Source: Malonomonas rubra DSM 5091
Lineage (GTDB): Bacteria; Desulfobacterota; Desulfuromonadia; Desulfuromonadales; Geopsychrobacteraceae
Direction: 5' to 3'
DNA length: 64,000 nucleotides
Assembly: GCF_900142125.1 (NCBI RefSeq)
Contig: NZ_FQZT01000005.1
Location: forward strand, 124,001 to 188,000
How positions within the stretch are numbered: position 1 is the stretch's first letter; each line of letters opens with the position of its first letter. Below, piece after piece: positions 20,040 through 28,099 of this stretch. The translations under genes were made by a program, and so were the position numbers. The notes under the pieces are model-generated. The model was not told where the DNA came from. It saw nothing but the letters and a program-made list of their open reading frames with translations, and made no database searches.

Positions 20040-20717
20040 TTATTTTTGTTTTGCTGCTTGTGCCGTTTTTTCTGCCTCGTAAGGTTTGACTAAAATTTCA
20101 AATTCGCCGGTCAGCTGATTGTAGTAGCGCAACTGGCCTGTGCTCAGGTTGTAATACCAGCCGTGCAGGCTGAGTCTTCCCGTGGCGACCCGTTCATTTA
20201 TCCAGGGGTAGGATGTAAGGTTTTTCAATGAAACCAGAATCGCCTCCTTTTCACAGGCGCGCGCCTGCTTTTCGGGAGGGAGATCGGACATCTCTTCGAT
20301 GACCTTGTCGCGGGCTGAATCGGCGATACTGATCCATTTACTGATGAATTCTCCCGCATTCTTGCCTTTCGCAGAGTCAAGCAGGGCACCTATCCCGCCG
20401 CAATGAGAATGGCCAAGGACGATGATGTCGGAAACTTCTAGGTGGCGGACTGCATATTCGATCGCCGAGGAAACACCGTGGAAATCATCGCTTTTCGAAT
20501 AGGGTGGCACCAGGTTGGCGATGTTGCGCTGGATGAACAGGTCTCCCTGAGAAGAGCCTGTCAGCAGGGCGGGATCAACGCGCGAATCGCAGCAGCCAAT
20601 CAGCAACGCCTGAGGCTTCTGGCCGATAATCAGGTCGCTGGCGAGCTTGGGGTTCTCGCCAAAATGTTGCTGCTGAAAGTTGATGACACCTGAAATGAAT
20701 TTTGACACGTCAGCCAT
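20040..20717 (-). CDS. Beta-class carbonic anhydrase
   Basis: A 225-residue cytoplasmic enzyme for reversible CO2 hydration. The zinc ligands C42, H103 and C106 and the Asp/Arg dyad D44/R46 are visible in CCDSRV and LGHSHCGG; NIANLVPPY and SSAIEYAV are class signatures. The length fits plant-type beta-CAs. AAGGAG precedes the ATG. A second, LCIB-like carbonic anhydrase follows in the same operon. A promoter lies at 20742-20769, and a separate RNA candidate lies further upstream. Confidence 0.96.
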   Translation of the reverse strand: MADVSKFISGVINFQQQHFGENPKLASDLIIGQKPQALLIGCCDSRVDPALLTGSSQGDLFIQRNIANLVPPYSKSDDFHGVSSAIEYAVRHLEVSDIIVLGHSHCGGIGALLDSAKGKNAGEFISKWISIADSARDKVIEEMSDLPPEKQARACEKEAILVSLKNLTSYPWINERVATGRLSLHGWYYNLSTGQLRYYNQLTGEFEILVKPYEAEKTAQAAKQK

Positions 20718-20741
20718 AAAAACTCCTTTATGTGGGCGATC

Positions 20742-20769
20742 ATACTAGCATAAGTCTGCTCGTCTGCAA
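20742..20769 (-). promoter_or_regulatory. Probable promoter of the carbonic anhydrase pair
   Basis: On the minus strand TTGCAG (20769-20764) and TAGTAT (20747-20742) are 16 nt apart, 25 nt upstream of the beta-CA start. Confidence 0.4.
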
Positions 20770-20836
20770 GAAATGAAATTGTCCTCTTTGAGCGATCGTT
20801 CTGGGTTTTTCAAACGGGAGTATAAAAGTGTCGGGT

Positions 20837-20933
20837 AAAAAAATGGCGCCCCGTCGGGCAACAGGGCGCAAATTGGAGAGACATAAAGCGGAGCTGCAAG
20901 AAGCATTTTTTGTTTGTTTTCCGAGCATCTCCG
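20837..20933 (-). ncRNA. Candidate small RNA or attenuated leader upstream of beta-CA
   Basis: A minus-strand transcript of about 97 nt is bounded by a promoter and a terminator. The promoter is at 20940-20969. The end is the stem GCGCCC/GGGCGC (20869-20864 with 20851-20846), followed by one or two bases and seven T residues (20843-20837). CGGAG near the 5' end can pair with CUCCG in the middle. No convincing coding frame or known riboswitch motif was recognised. It could be a free sRNA or a leader controlling the carbonic anhydrase genes 120 nt downstream. Confidence 0.45.
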
Positions 20934-20939
20934 AAGGGA

Positions 20940-20969
20940 TATATACCGTTTCTGGCTCTGTTTGGTCAA
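20940..20969 (-). promoter_or_regulatory. Sigma-70-type promoter of the candidate sRNA
   Basis: Minus strand: TTGACC (20969-20964) and TATATA (20945-20940) with an 18-nt spacer. It is the best promoter match in the 435-nt gap 20718-21152. The rest of that gap, towards aroC, is AT-rich, and nothing else was recognised in it. Confidence 0.55.
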
Positions 20970-21152
20970 GCTAAAATTTATTTGCAATAAAGTTTTTTAC
21001 TTCTGGTAAAAATTACTTCAGAGTTTATCGGAAACGATGTTCTTCTGTCTTGATACTTATCTTCATAGCAGTGAAGCCCTCTTTCTGTTAAGATTCGGAG
21101 TTTCAAACTCAACTTTTATTTCAAACATTTTGCAGCGATAAGAGGCGATTCG

Positions 21153-22232
21153 ATGTCGAGCAGTTTTGGTCGTTTTTTCAAGATTTCAACCTTTGGTGAG
21201 TCCCATTGCGCCGGTGTTGGTGTCGTGGTTGATGGCGTGCCACCGCGCATGCAGTTGAGCGAAGCCGATATCCAGGTTCAGCTCGACAGGCGCCGGCCGG
21301 GCGGTAACAAATTGGGTACCGAGCGTAACGAGGCTGATCAGGTGCAGATCCTCTCCGGTGTCGAGAACGGGCTGACACTTGGCAGCCCGATCGGTATGCT
21401 GGTGAAAAACAAGGACCAGCGTCCCGGTGATTACGGCTCGATGAGCCAGATACCACGCCCGTCTCACGCTGACTACACCTACCGCGCCAAATACGGTATT
21501 CACGCGTCGAGCGGCGGGGGGCGTTCCAGTGCACGGGAAACGATCGGCCGGGTTGCCGCCGGGGCGATTGCCGAGAAGTTCCTGTTAGAGCAGTACGGCA
21601 TTGAAATTGTTGCCTGGGTCAGCGGGGTCGGCCTGCAGCAGACGGACGAGATCGATATGGCAACCGTGACCCGCGAGCAGGTCGATGCCAGTGATGTCCG
21701 CTGCCCCGATGCAGTCGCAGCAGAAAAAATGACCGAAGAGATCGTTGCCGCTCGTGCCGATAAAGATTCGATCGGCGGAGTTGTCACCTGCGTTTGCCGC
21801 AACCTGCCCGCCGGCCTTGGCGAACCGGCTTTCGACCGCCTGGAAGCCAAACTGGCTCACGCCATGCTTTCGCTTCCGGCGACCAAAGGTTTCGAGATCG
21901 GCTCCGGTTTTGCCGGCACTTGCCAGCGCGGTTCTGTGCATAACGACCCTTACGTGATGAAGGGCGAGCGACTGGGAACTCTCAGCAACCGCAGCGGCGG
22001 CGTGCAAGGGGGTATCTCCAACGGCGAAGACGCCTATTTCCGCGTCGCTTTCAAGCCGCCTGCGACCATCGGCCAGGAGCAGAAGACCGTCGATTACGAG
22101 GGGAATGAAACCATCCTCGCTGCGAAAGGCCGCCATGATCCCTGCGTGGTGCCGCGTGCGGTACCGATCGTCGAAAGCATGGCAGCTTTGGTCCTGGCTG
22201 ATCTGGCTTTGATCCAGAAAATGCGTTCCTAA
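21153..22232 (+). CDS. aroC: Chorismate synthase
   Basis: A 359-residue enzyme converting EPSP to chorismate with reduced FMN, the last shared step of aromatic amino acid synthesis. Signatures: [14 protein letters not shown] at the N-terminus, the [11 protein letters not shown] and [11 protein letters not shown] blocks, and the C-terminal [20 protein letters not shown]. Length and start ([16 protein letters not shown]) are standard. Shine-Dalgarno AGAGG lies 9 nt upstream. Followed by a strong terminator. Confidence 0.98.
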   Translation: MSSSFGRFFKISTFGESHCAGVGVVVDGVPPRMQLSEADIQVQLDRRRPGGNKLGTERNEADQVQILSGVENGLTLGSPIGMLVKNKDQRPGDYGSMSQIPRPSHADYTYRAKYGIHASSGGGRSSARETIGRVAAGAIAEKFLLEQYGIEIVAWVSGVGLQQTDEIDMATVTREQVDASDVRCPDAVAAEKMTEEIVAARADKDSIGGVVTCVCRNLPAGLGEPAFDRLEAKLAHAMLSLPATKGFEIGSGFAGTCQRGSVHNDPYVMKGERLGTLSNRSGGVQGGISNGEDAYFRVAFKPPATIGQEQKTVDYEGNETILAAKGRHDPCVVPRAVPIVESMAALVLADLALIQKMRS

Positions 22233-22241
22233 CAAAAAGAG

Positions 22242-22266
22242 CCGCTCCGAACAGGAGCGGTTTTTT
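22242..22266 (+). terminator. aroC intrinsic terminator
   Basis: CCGCTCC (22242-22248), loop GAACA and GGAGCGG (22254-22260) are followed by six T residues. Confidence 0.93.
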
Positions 22267-22298
22267 GTTTTCGCCACAGGCAAAAGGAGTAGATTTCA

Positions 22299-23147
22299 AT
22301 GCACAAAGCGATCTTGCTGTTTCTCTTCATTCTTTTTATCGCCTCACCACTATTGGCCGCAAACGAGGTCGAGGTTCGTATGCTGCGGACTGTGAGTCTG
22401 GCTGAAACTCCGAAACAAGTGGTCTCGACTGCTGATGGCCAACGGATTTATGTCCTGAATGAAAAGGGCGAGGTCGCGCTGTATTCAAGCAATGGTGACC
22501 TGATGGGAACCTTCGATGCCGGCCCGGACGTCACAGGGATCGCCCCGCAGGGGAGCAATCGGCTGGTTCTTGAAATGGCTGATCAGAAACAGTTGATACT
22601 GGCTGCACTGGAGCCGGTTGTGCATATTTCTACTAAAGATGCGCCGGTCCTCGGGCCGGAAAATGCGCCTGTCACCATAGCCGTGTTCGACGATTTCGAG
22701 TGCCCTTACTGCGCCAAGGCGGTCCCCCTGATCAAGCAGGTGGTGAACGCCTACAAAGACAAGGTGAAGCTGGTTTACAAGCACTTCCCTCTCGGCATGC
22801 ATAAAAACGCCAGGGCAGCGGCCATCGCTTCCATGGCAGCGCAGGAGCAAGGCAAGTTCTGGCCCTATCATGACCTGTTATTTGCCAACTACAATAAGCT
22901 GAACAGCAAGAAATTCACCGAACTGGCAAAAGACGCCGGGCTTGACTTGGTCAAGTTTGCTGCCGATCGCAAGGACCCGCGTTTACAGCAGCGGCTGCAA
23001 CTCGACCAGGAAGAAGGCCGCAGGATAGGGGTGCGTGGCACACCGACCATTTTTGTTAACGGACGACGTTTGCCGCAGCGCAGTCGCCAAGCGTTCGATC
23101 AGATGATTCAGGAAGAACTGGCAAAGGCGCAACCGGGTCGGTCATGA
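22299..23147 (+). CDS. DsbA/DsbG-like periplasmic thiol oxidoreductase
   Basis: A 282-residue exported protein with a signal peptide (residues 1-21). Residues about 30-110 resemble a short beta-propeller-like strand repeat (QVVSTADGQRIYVLNEKGEVALYS). Residues 118-275 are a DsbA-type thioredoxin fold with the active site C135-P-Y-C138 (DFECPYCAKA) and a cis-Pro loop VRGTPTIFVNG. It probably handles disulfides of exported proteins such as the c-type cytochromes. The stop overlaps the start of the next gene by 4 nt, indicating coupling. Confidence 0.87.
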   Translation: MHKAILLFLFILFIASPLLAANEVEVRMLRTVSLAETPKQVVSTADGQRIYVLNEKGEVALYSSNGDLMGTFDAGPDVTGIAPQGSNRLVLEMADQKQLILAALEPVVHISTKDAPVLGPENAPVTIAVFDDFECPYCAKAVPLIKQVVNAYKDKVKLVYKHFPLGMHKNARAAAIASMAAQEQGKFWPYHDLLFANYNKLNSKKFTELAKDAGLDLVKFAADRKDPRLQQRLQLDQEEGRRIGVRGTPTIFVNGRRLPQRSRQAFDQMIQEELAKAQPGRS

Positions 23148-23887
23148 AAACTGCCGAGCTTCGCTGTGTCGGTACCGGCGATGCCTTTGGCAGCGGCGGC
23201 CGTCTTAATAGCTGCTACCATTTGCATTACGGTCAGGAGCAGCTATTGCTTGACTGCGGTTGCTCCAGCCTGATCGGCCTGCAACGTTGCGGTCTTGATC
23301 CGGCCGGGATCGATGCCATTGTCATCAGCCATCTTCATGGTGACCATTTCGGAGGTATTCCCTTTCTTCTGCTCGAAGCCAAGTTCGTCAGCCAGCGTCA
23401 GCGGCCTTTGACCCTGATCGGCCCACCGAAGCTGGAATCGCAAGTCAGGGCAGCTGTTGATGCTCTCTATCCCGGAACTGTCGATGATGGTTTTGCGTTT
23501 CCGCTGGTCTACAAAACATTGCAGCCGGGCGAGATTCTGACTCAAGGCTGTTTTGAGATTGGCAGCTATGCGGTCAAGCATGGCAGCAGCGCTGATGTTT
23601 TCGCACTACAGGTGGCTGTCGGCGGAAAAAAAATCGCTTATACCGGAGACAGCGAGTGGGTGGACAGCCTGATCGACCTGGCTGCAGGCAGTGAGATTAT
23701 GCTGACCGAGTGCTTCGCTTATGCGCACCCGGTGCCTTCGCACCTCGATTATCAAACGTTGCTGCAGAAGCGGGATTCGCTGTGCAGCAAACGCCTGCTA
23801 CTGACCCACATGGGGCCAGAAATGCTGGCTAAAATTGATGAGCTGGAATTCGAAACGGTTTCTGACGGAGACCTGATTCAGCTTTGA
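23144..23887 (+). CDS. MBL-fold metallo-hydrolase (RNase Z / phosphodiesterase-like)
   Basis: A 247-residue metallo-beta-lactamase-fold protein. The metal motif HLHGDH lies near residue 66, the Asp of TGDSEW follows near 166, and further His ligands are spread as in RNase Z-like and cyclic-nucleotide phosphodiesterase-like members. It starts inside the stop of the DsbA-like gene (ATGA overlap). Substrate unknown; the short length and absence of a flexible arm argue against true tRNase Z. Confidence 0.8.
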   Translation: MKTAELRCVGTGDAFGSGGRLNSCYHLHYGQEQLLLDCGCSSLIGLQRCGLDPAGIDAIVISHLHGDHFGGIPFLLLEAKFVSQRQRPLTLIGPPKLESQVRAAVDALYPGTVDDGFAFPLVYKTLQPGEILTQGCFEIGSYAVKHGSSADVFALQVAVGGKKIAYTGDSEWVDSLIDLAAGSEIMLTECFAYAHPVPSHLDYQTLLQKRDSLCSKRLLLTHMGPEMLAKIDELEFETVSDGDLIQL

Positions 23888-23890
23888 CTC

Positions 23891-23918
23891 TTGACATTGA
23901 CGCTTGAATCGATAATAT
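23891..23918 (+). promoter_or_regulatory. Promoter of the 59-residue mini-gene
   Basis: TTGACA (23891-23896) and TAATAT (23913-23918) are 16 nt apart. They lie immediately after the MBL gene stop and 40 nt before the small ORF. Confidence 0.6.
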
Positions 23919-23957
23919 GTAACTATATTGGTAAGCTAATCCCTTAAGGAGGAACTT

Positions 23958-24137
23958 ATGAGCGATAACAATTGCGTCGATCCTGATCAGCATCATCTCC
24001 ATGTTTGTGAGTTGAAGGCGAAAGAAATGAACGAAGAAGTCCGCAAACTGTTTGAAGCACCACCTCATGTTGCTTGCACCAATTGCGGAGTCAAGGTGGC
24101 CAAGCCGGAGAATGTTTGCTCACCTAAGGATTTGTAG
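23958..24137 (+). CDS. Small Cys/His-rich protein (59 residues)
   Basis: A complete mini-gene with its own promoter (23891-23918), AAGGAGG Shine-Dalgarno 6 nt before the ATG, ORF and strong terminator. The protein starts MSDNNCVDPDQHHLHVC, is highly charged, and has five Cys (C6, C17, C40, C43, C53, with a CTNC pair) and several His, so metal or Fe-S binding is plausible. It is soluble with no signal peptide. I do not recognise the family. Confidence 0.72.
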   Translation: MSDNNCVDPDQHHLHVCELKAKEMNEEVRKLFEAPPHVACTNCGVKVAKPENVCSPKDL

Positions 24138-24164
24138 ACGGATTTATAAAAATAGCTGATGAAG

Positions 24165-24198
24165 AAACGGAGCTGCGCTTGTAGCTCCGTTTTTTTTG
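24165..24198 (+). terminator. Terminator of the mini-gene
   Basis: ACGGAGCT (24167-24174) pairs with AGCTCCGT (24183-24190), an 8-bp stem extended by A/T pairs, followed by a run of T residues. Confidence 0.92.
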
Positions 24199-24320
24199 TT
24201 TTTCAAGCGTGGAATCAAAGCCAGAGCATCGACTTTCACGCTTTTGCTGATGATAAATCATGCCAGACAATCTTTTCCCCGAATCTTGCGAATTTTTCAG
24301 GAATAGAGGAGCATGTCTTT

Positions 24321-25487
24321 ATGTCAGTAAATGATACACAGAGAAATTATGCCGCGCTGAAGGTGCTGATCGGTGGCATGCTCGGGATGGTGGTGGCGAT
24401 GGGAATCGGCCGCTTCGTCTACACACCGATCTTGCCCTTGATGCAGCGCGATCTTGGCATCAGCAATAGCTTGGCGGGCGGGCTGGCGACCCTCAACTAT
24501 CTTGGCTACCTGCTCGGAGCGTTGCTCTGCTCATTTTCGCCGCAACTTCTGCGCAACAAAATCATCACTGCAGGGGCTCTTTTTACCAGTATTGCCACGA
24601 CATTCTGCATGGGCTTGACCCTGTCGGTTTTCTGGTGGTCGACGATGCGACTTGCGGGTGGCGTCGCCAGTGCCATCCTTTTCATTGTTATTTCCGCGGA
24701 AGTTGCCGAAGCCTTGTCCCGTCGCGGTTTCGGCCACTGGCTGGGTGCGCTCTATGGTGGCATCGGGGCTGGCATCGCCATCAGTGGGCTGATCGTTCCT
24801 CAGTTGGACCGCCTCGGGGGCTGGAGTATCTCCTGGCTTGGTTCGGGAGCATTAGCAGTAGTTTTGGCCGTGCTCGGCATCAGCATTGGCAGACGGCAGC
24901 ACTATACAACTCCGCTGGCAGGTTCACCGCCACAAACGAGCGGTTTGCTGAAAAGCCTCTGGTTGCTGGCAAGTGCCTACTTTTTTCAGGGCCTCGGATA
25001 CATCACAACGGCCACCTTTATTGTTGCGATTATTGCCACCACCCCCGGTCTGGAAAGCTTTGCTGCCTATAGCTGGGTTGCTGTCGGTGTTGCCGCACTG
25101 CCTTCGACCATCGTCTGGCCGCTGCTGGCGAAACGGTTTGGCTACAAGTCCGCCTTGCTGGCGGCATATGGTCTACAGATGACCGGTATTCTGGTCAGTA
25201 TAAAAGCAGCCTCAATCCCGACCGTCTTGTTCGCTGCCGTCAGTTTCGGCGGCACTTTTCTCGGTGTTGTCGCCATGACCCTGGCAGAAGGGAACCGGCG
25301 GCTTCCTGCTGATAGCCGCAGGGCTGCTGCCGTTCTCACCACCTGTTTCAGTCTTGGGCAGATGCTCGGGCCACTGTTTTCCGGAGTGCTGGCCGACATT
25401 CAGCAGGGCTTCGAACTGCCGCTGCTGTTAGCCGCAGGATTTGTCGCAGTCGGCGGGGCGTTGATTGCCTTCGACCGACGTTTTTAA
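24321..25487 (+). CDS. YbfB/YjiJ-type MFS transporter
   Basis: A 388-residue, 12-helix inner-membrane carrier. MGIGRFVYTPILPLMQRDLGIS at the N-terminus and the helix-4/5 region AILFIVISAEVAEAL resemble the YbfB/YjiJ family of MFS permeases of unknown substrate. ATG 24321 (MSVNDTQRNY) has AGAGGAG upstream; the longer open frame back to 24159 would run through the terminator and is rejected. A tautomerase gene follows 23 nt later, probably in the same transcript. Confidence 0.82.
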   Translation: MSVNDTQRNYAALKVLIGGMLGMVVAMGIGRFVYTPILPLMQRDLGISNSLAGGLATLNYLGYLLGALLCSFSPQLLRNKIITAGALFTSIATTFCMGLTLSVFWWSTMRLAGGVASAILFIVISAEVAEALSRRGFGHWLGALYGGIGAGIAISGLIVPQLDRLGGWSISWLGSGALAVVLAVLGISIGRRQHYTTPLAGSPPQTSGLLKSLWLLASAYFFQGLGYITTATFIVAIIATTPGLESFAAYSWVAVGVAALPSTIVWPLLAKRFGYKSALLAAYGLQMTGILVSIKAASIPTVLFAAVSFGGTFLGVVAMTLAEGNRRLPADSRRAAAVLTTCFSLGQMLGPLFSGVLADIQQGFELPLLLAAGFVAVGGALIAFDRRF

Positions 25488-25510
25488 TCCCATCTTAAGA
25501 GGAGAGCACC

Positions 25511-25714
25511 ATGCCGTATGTTAATTTCCGTATTACCAAAGAAGGCGCAACGAAAGAGCAGAAAGCAGCTTTGATCAAAGGAGCAACGCAACTTCTGGTT
25601 GATGTTCTGGGCAAGAATCCGGCAACGACTGTCGTGACTATTGATGAGCTGGATACTGATAACTGGGGGATTGGCGGTGAAACCGTCACCGTGATCCGGC
25701 AGGCAAAATCATGA
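25511..25714 (+). CDS. 4-oxalocrotonate tautomerase family protein
   Basis: A 67-residue protein starting MPYVNFRIT: the Pro after the initiator Met is the catalytic base of the tautomerase superfamily once Met is removed. The hallmarks TKEQKAALIKGATQLL and TVVTIDEL match 4-OT-type subunits, which form hexamers. It probably tautomerises an enol/keto acid. AAGAGGAG precedes the ATG. It follows an MFS gene and ends at a strong terminator. Confidence 0.9.
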   Translation: MPYVNFRITKEGATKEQKAALIKGATQLLVDVLGKNPATTVVTIDELDTDNWGIGGETVTVIRQAKS

Positions 25715-25719
25715 ATCAC

Positions 25720-25751
25720 CGGGGTGACTGGAATCAGTCGCCCCGATTTTT
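25720..25751 (+). terminator. Terminator after the tautomerase gene
   Basis: An 11-bp stem (25720-25730 with 25735-25745, one GU) closed by loop GAAT is followed by ATTTTTT. Confidence 0.93.
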
Positions 25752-25820
25752 TCTGCTATGGTGGCTAAAGGGTGAGCGAAGGGAGTTCCTTTGGTCTGGC
25801 AGAACCGACGCTTCAGACAT

Positions 25821-25982
25821 CTACCACTTCACGCCCCAGCGGGAGATCAGCTTGAACTTCTCTTCCTGCTCCAGCCAGTCAGCGTTGATCATGCGCATGC
25901 TGCTGTTTCTGCTGTTGCTCCGAAGGCAGCCGATCAGGAAAAAAGCAACAGCACAAAAAATGAAAAAACTCAAAGTTAACAT
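25821..25982 (-). CDS. Small putative lipoprotein (53 residues)
   Basis: The minus strand holds an ORF of 53 codons: MLTLSFFIFCAVAFFLIGC gives an n/h-region ending in a lipobox-like L-I-G-C (C19), then a Ser/Asn-rich linker and an amphipathic tail ending GVKW. A GGGGAGG Shine-Dalgarno lies 6 nt upstream. It diverges from the LysR gene at 26090. The overlapping plus-strand frame 25711-26010 runs through a terminator and has Lys/Arg-rich junk, so the minus-strand reading is preferred. Function unknown; it could also be a single-pass membrane peptide. Confidence 0.65.
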   Translation of the reverse strand: MLTLSFFIFCAVAFFLIGCLRSNSRNSSMRMINADWLEQEEKFKLISRWGVKW

Positions 25983-26089
25983 TATAGCCTCCCCGAAAAA
26001 TCGAGTTTAAGTGTCAATTTTGCTCAGGATAAGCTATAAAAAAGGATAGATAAAATTAATCCTTTTAGGCTATAGGCAAAGTTTAAATT

Positions 26090-27046
26090 ATGCTTCCTGA
26101 TTTTAATCGACTCAAAGTTTTCTATTATATCTACACCGAGAACAGTATCGTTGCGGCGAGCAGGCTCCTGCACCTGACGCAACCAGCGGTCAGCCAGCAG
26201 CTGCAGAAACTGGAGAGTGAACTGCAGACGCGGCTTTTCATCCGCCTGCACAAAAAGCTGGTGCCGACGGAAGCAGCGCAGCGTCTGTTTGCCCTGGTTC
26301 AACCCTTCGTCGATAGCCTGCAGGATGGGCTTGAGGATATCGCCCAGCCGCTCGATCGCCCGGCCGGCCTGTTGCGGATCGGTGCTCCGCGCGAATTCGG
26401 CAAAGAGTACCTGCCCTTTTTGGGGCACTCGTTCCGACAGAGCTATCCCGAAGTGCGGTTTCGTTTCAGTTTCGATGAAAACGTGCCATTGCTGGAGATG
26501 CTGAAGAACGGAGATCTCGACTTTGTTCTGGTCGATGTTTTCATGTCGAAAGGGCAGTTTGTCGAAACCCCGCACCTGTTCAACATTGATCCGCTGGTGG
26601 ATGAAGAGCTGATACTGGCTTGTTCGAAAGATTATTATCAGCGGGAAATCCAGCGCGACCATTCCTTCGCCAACCTAGTTGCCAAAGATTATATCAGCGA
26701 CGAAGATGAGCTGATGTTCCTTAACCACTGGTTCCGCCATCATTTCAAAAAGGTGCCTGCCAAGCTGAACCTGGTGATGACCACGGACAGCCACGAGGCG
26801 CTGATTTCCGGTATTCGACTCGGCATGGGGTTGGGCCAGACCTCGACCCACCTGGTTTACGAAGAGCTCACCTGCGGCGAGATTGTTCCGATCACGACCA
26901 GCAAGAAAAATGCGCTCAGCTGGACGTCTCTGGTCCAGCTGCAGGATAAAGTGCCTAGCCTGACGGAGAAAACCTTTATTACCCATTTGAAGCAGGGCAT
27001 CCGCCAGGAGGAGGTGATGAAGCGATTCGTGAAGAGTTCTCCCTGA
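26090..27046 (+). CDS. LysR-family transcriptional regulator
   Basis: A 318-residue regulator. The N-terminal winged HTH (residues 1-62: FNRLKVFYYIYTENSIVAASRLLHLTQPAVSQQLQKLE) is canonical LysR; the rest is the two-lobe effector domain (LLRIGAPREFGKEYLP...). It diverges from the small lipoprotein gene across a 107-nt AT-rich gap (25983-26089), which probably holds its operator. The target may be that gene or the upstream MFS/tautomerase pair; the effector is unknown. Confidence 0.92.
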   Translation: MLPDFNRLKVFYYIYTENSIVAASRLLHLTQPAVSQQLQKLESELQTRLFIRLHKKLVPTEAAQRLFALVQPFVDSLQDGLEDIAQPLDRPAGLLRIGAPREFGKEYLPFLGHSFRQSYPEVRFRFSFDENVPLLEMLKNGDLDFVLVDVFMSKGQFVETPHLFNIDPLVDEELILACSKDYYQREIQRDHSFANLVAKDYISDEDELMFLNHWFRHHFKKVPAKLNLVMTTDSHEALISGIRLGMGLGQTSTHLVYEELTCGEIVPITTSKKNALSWTSLVQLQDKVPSLTEKTFITHLKQGIRQEEVMKRFVKSSP

Positions 27047-27122
27047 CTTGATTTCGATGATTTTGTGCTGCTAGTATCGCTGCTCGATGTTTCTGGTTGT
27101 TTCGATGAGCGAGGTGTTTCCC

Positions 27123-27311
27123 ATGATGGCAATCTTGACCGGCCCCTTGGCATTACTCTGTTTCTACCTGGCCGTTATCTGTTTTCGCAGAAACTTTAAA
27201 AAGCAGGCTTATGTGATTGGCGGATTTGCCGTTTTCTTTTTTGCCCTCACACTGATTATGGTCGGGGCAGGATATTACACCTGGGCATCGCTGGATGCAG
27301 GGGCAATTTGA
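27123..27311 (+). CDS. Small two-helix membrane protein
   Basis: A 62-residue protein with two hydrophobic helices (about 3-21 and 33-52) separated by a basic loop (CFRRNFKKQ), so a hairpin with the loop inside is likely. The start at 27123 is chosen for the GAGGTG Shine-Dalgarno 8 nt upstream; open-frame starts exist back to 27087. No family recognised. It converges with the membrane protein gene at 27325, 13 nt away. Confidence 0.55.
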   Translation: MMAILTGPLALLCFYLAVICFRRNFKKQAYVIGGFAVFFFALTLIMVGAGYYTWASLDAGAI

Positions 27312-27324
27312 GTCGGTACTATTT

Positions 27325-27918
27325 TCAGTTTTTTGACGAATCGGCGCGTCGCGATCGCAGTACCACGGAAAAGCCGTACATCACGAAACAGAGCGAAACC
27401 AGCTGCTGCCCGGCTAACAGATACTTATCCTGCAGCAGCATCAACGATCCGGTGCTGATATTCATCAGCATGAAAAACAGCCAGCCTTTCGAATTCTTTT
27501 TTGCCAGCAGGTAGCTGCCAACGAGAAAGCCGATCACCACGCCGATCTCCAGCAGCTGCGAAAGTGAGGTCAGGCCGCCGTAATCGTACAGGCTGTAGCT
27601 GATCCCCAAGGCCAGAAAGCTGTAGGTAAAAAAGGAGATGATGCGGTCGAAGCGGCGACTCGGTGCAAGCTCTCCCCGGTAGGCGTTGATCAGGCCGAAC
27701 AGCATCGCCGGAGCCCCTCCCGCCTCGATCGCTGCCGCCATCCAGTCATGTTTGCCGATCAGAATGATCACCCAGGCTGGCAGACCGAGCAGGTAAACCG
27801 CCCAGCCTGCAATACGCAGTTTGCGCTTGTTCTGTTCGTTGCTCCCTTCGGCAAAAGCGAAAAAAATTTTATTCAGCAGGTAAAACCCGCCGCCCCAGGC
27901 TTGTAAAATCAGATCCAT
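27325..27918 (-). CDS. PnuC-like integral membrane protein (uncertain)
   Basis: A 197-residue protein with about six to seven hydrophobic segments. The C-terminal part KNSKGWLFFMLMNISTGSLMLL...YLLAGQQLVSLCFVMYGF is reminiscent of PnuC vitamin transporters (W/F-rich helix, Asn, then Gln-rich helix), but the match is by eye. ATG 27918 (MDLILQAWGG) is preferred over an in-frame TTG at 27954. Transported compound unknown. Confidence 0.5.
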   Translation of the reverse strand: MDLILQAWGGGFYLLNKIFFAFAEGSNEQNKRKLRIAGWAVYLLGLPAWVIILIGKHDWMAAAIEAGGAPAMLFGLINAYRGELAPSRRFDRIISFFTYSFLALGISYSLYDYGGLTSLSQLLEIGVVIGFLVGSYLLAKKNSKGWLFFMLMNISTGSLMLLQDKYLLAGQQLVSLCFVMYGFSVVLRSRRADSSKN

Positions 27919-28099
27919 GACCGTTAACTTTGAATTGGTTGATGTCGGCAGCAATATAGCGAATTGTTTCTGCTTGCAACAGGCTCATTTTGCCCATCTT
28001 CGCCTGGGTACACTTTTTCGCCAGGGTATTTCTTGGACAGTCGTACAATCAGCTGCTACTCTTCCTGCCGATTCATTTCTAAAGCAACAGGACCAATAG

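Noticed and set aside
20745-20987. 80-residue minus-strand frame in the beta-CA upstream gap
   Set aside because: It begins upstream of the predicted promoter and runs through the terminator; an RNA is more likely.
25711-26010. 99-residue plus-strand frame after the tautomerase gene
   Set aside because: Its first part lies in a strong terminator, and the minus strand has a better small lipoprotein ORF with a Shine-Dalgarno.
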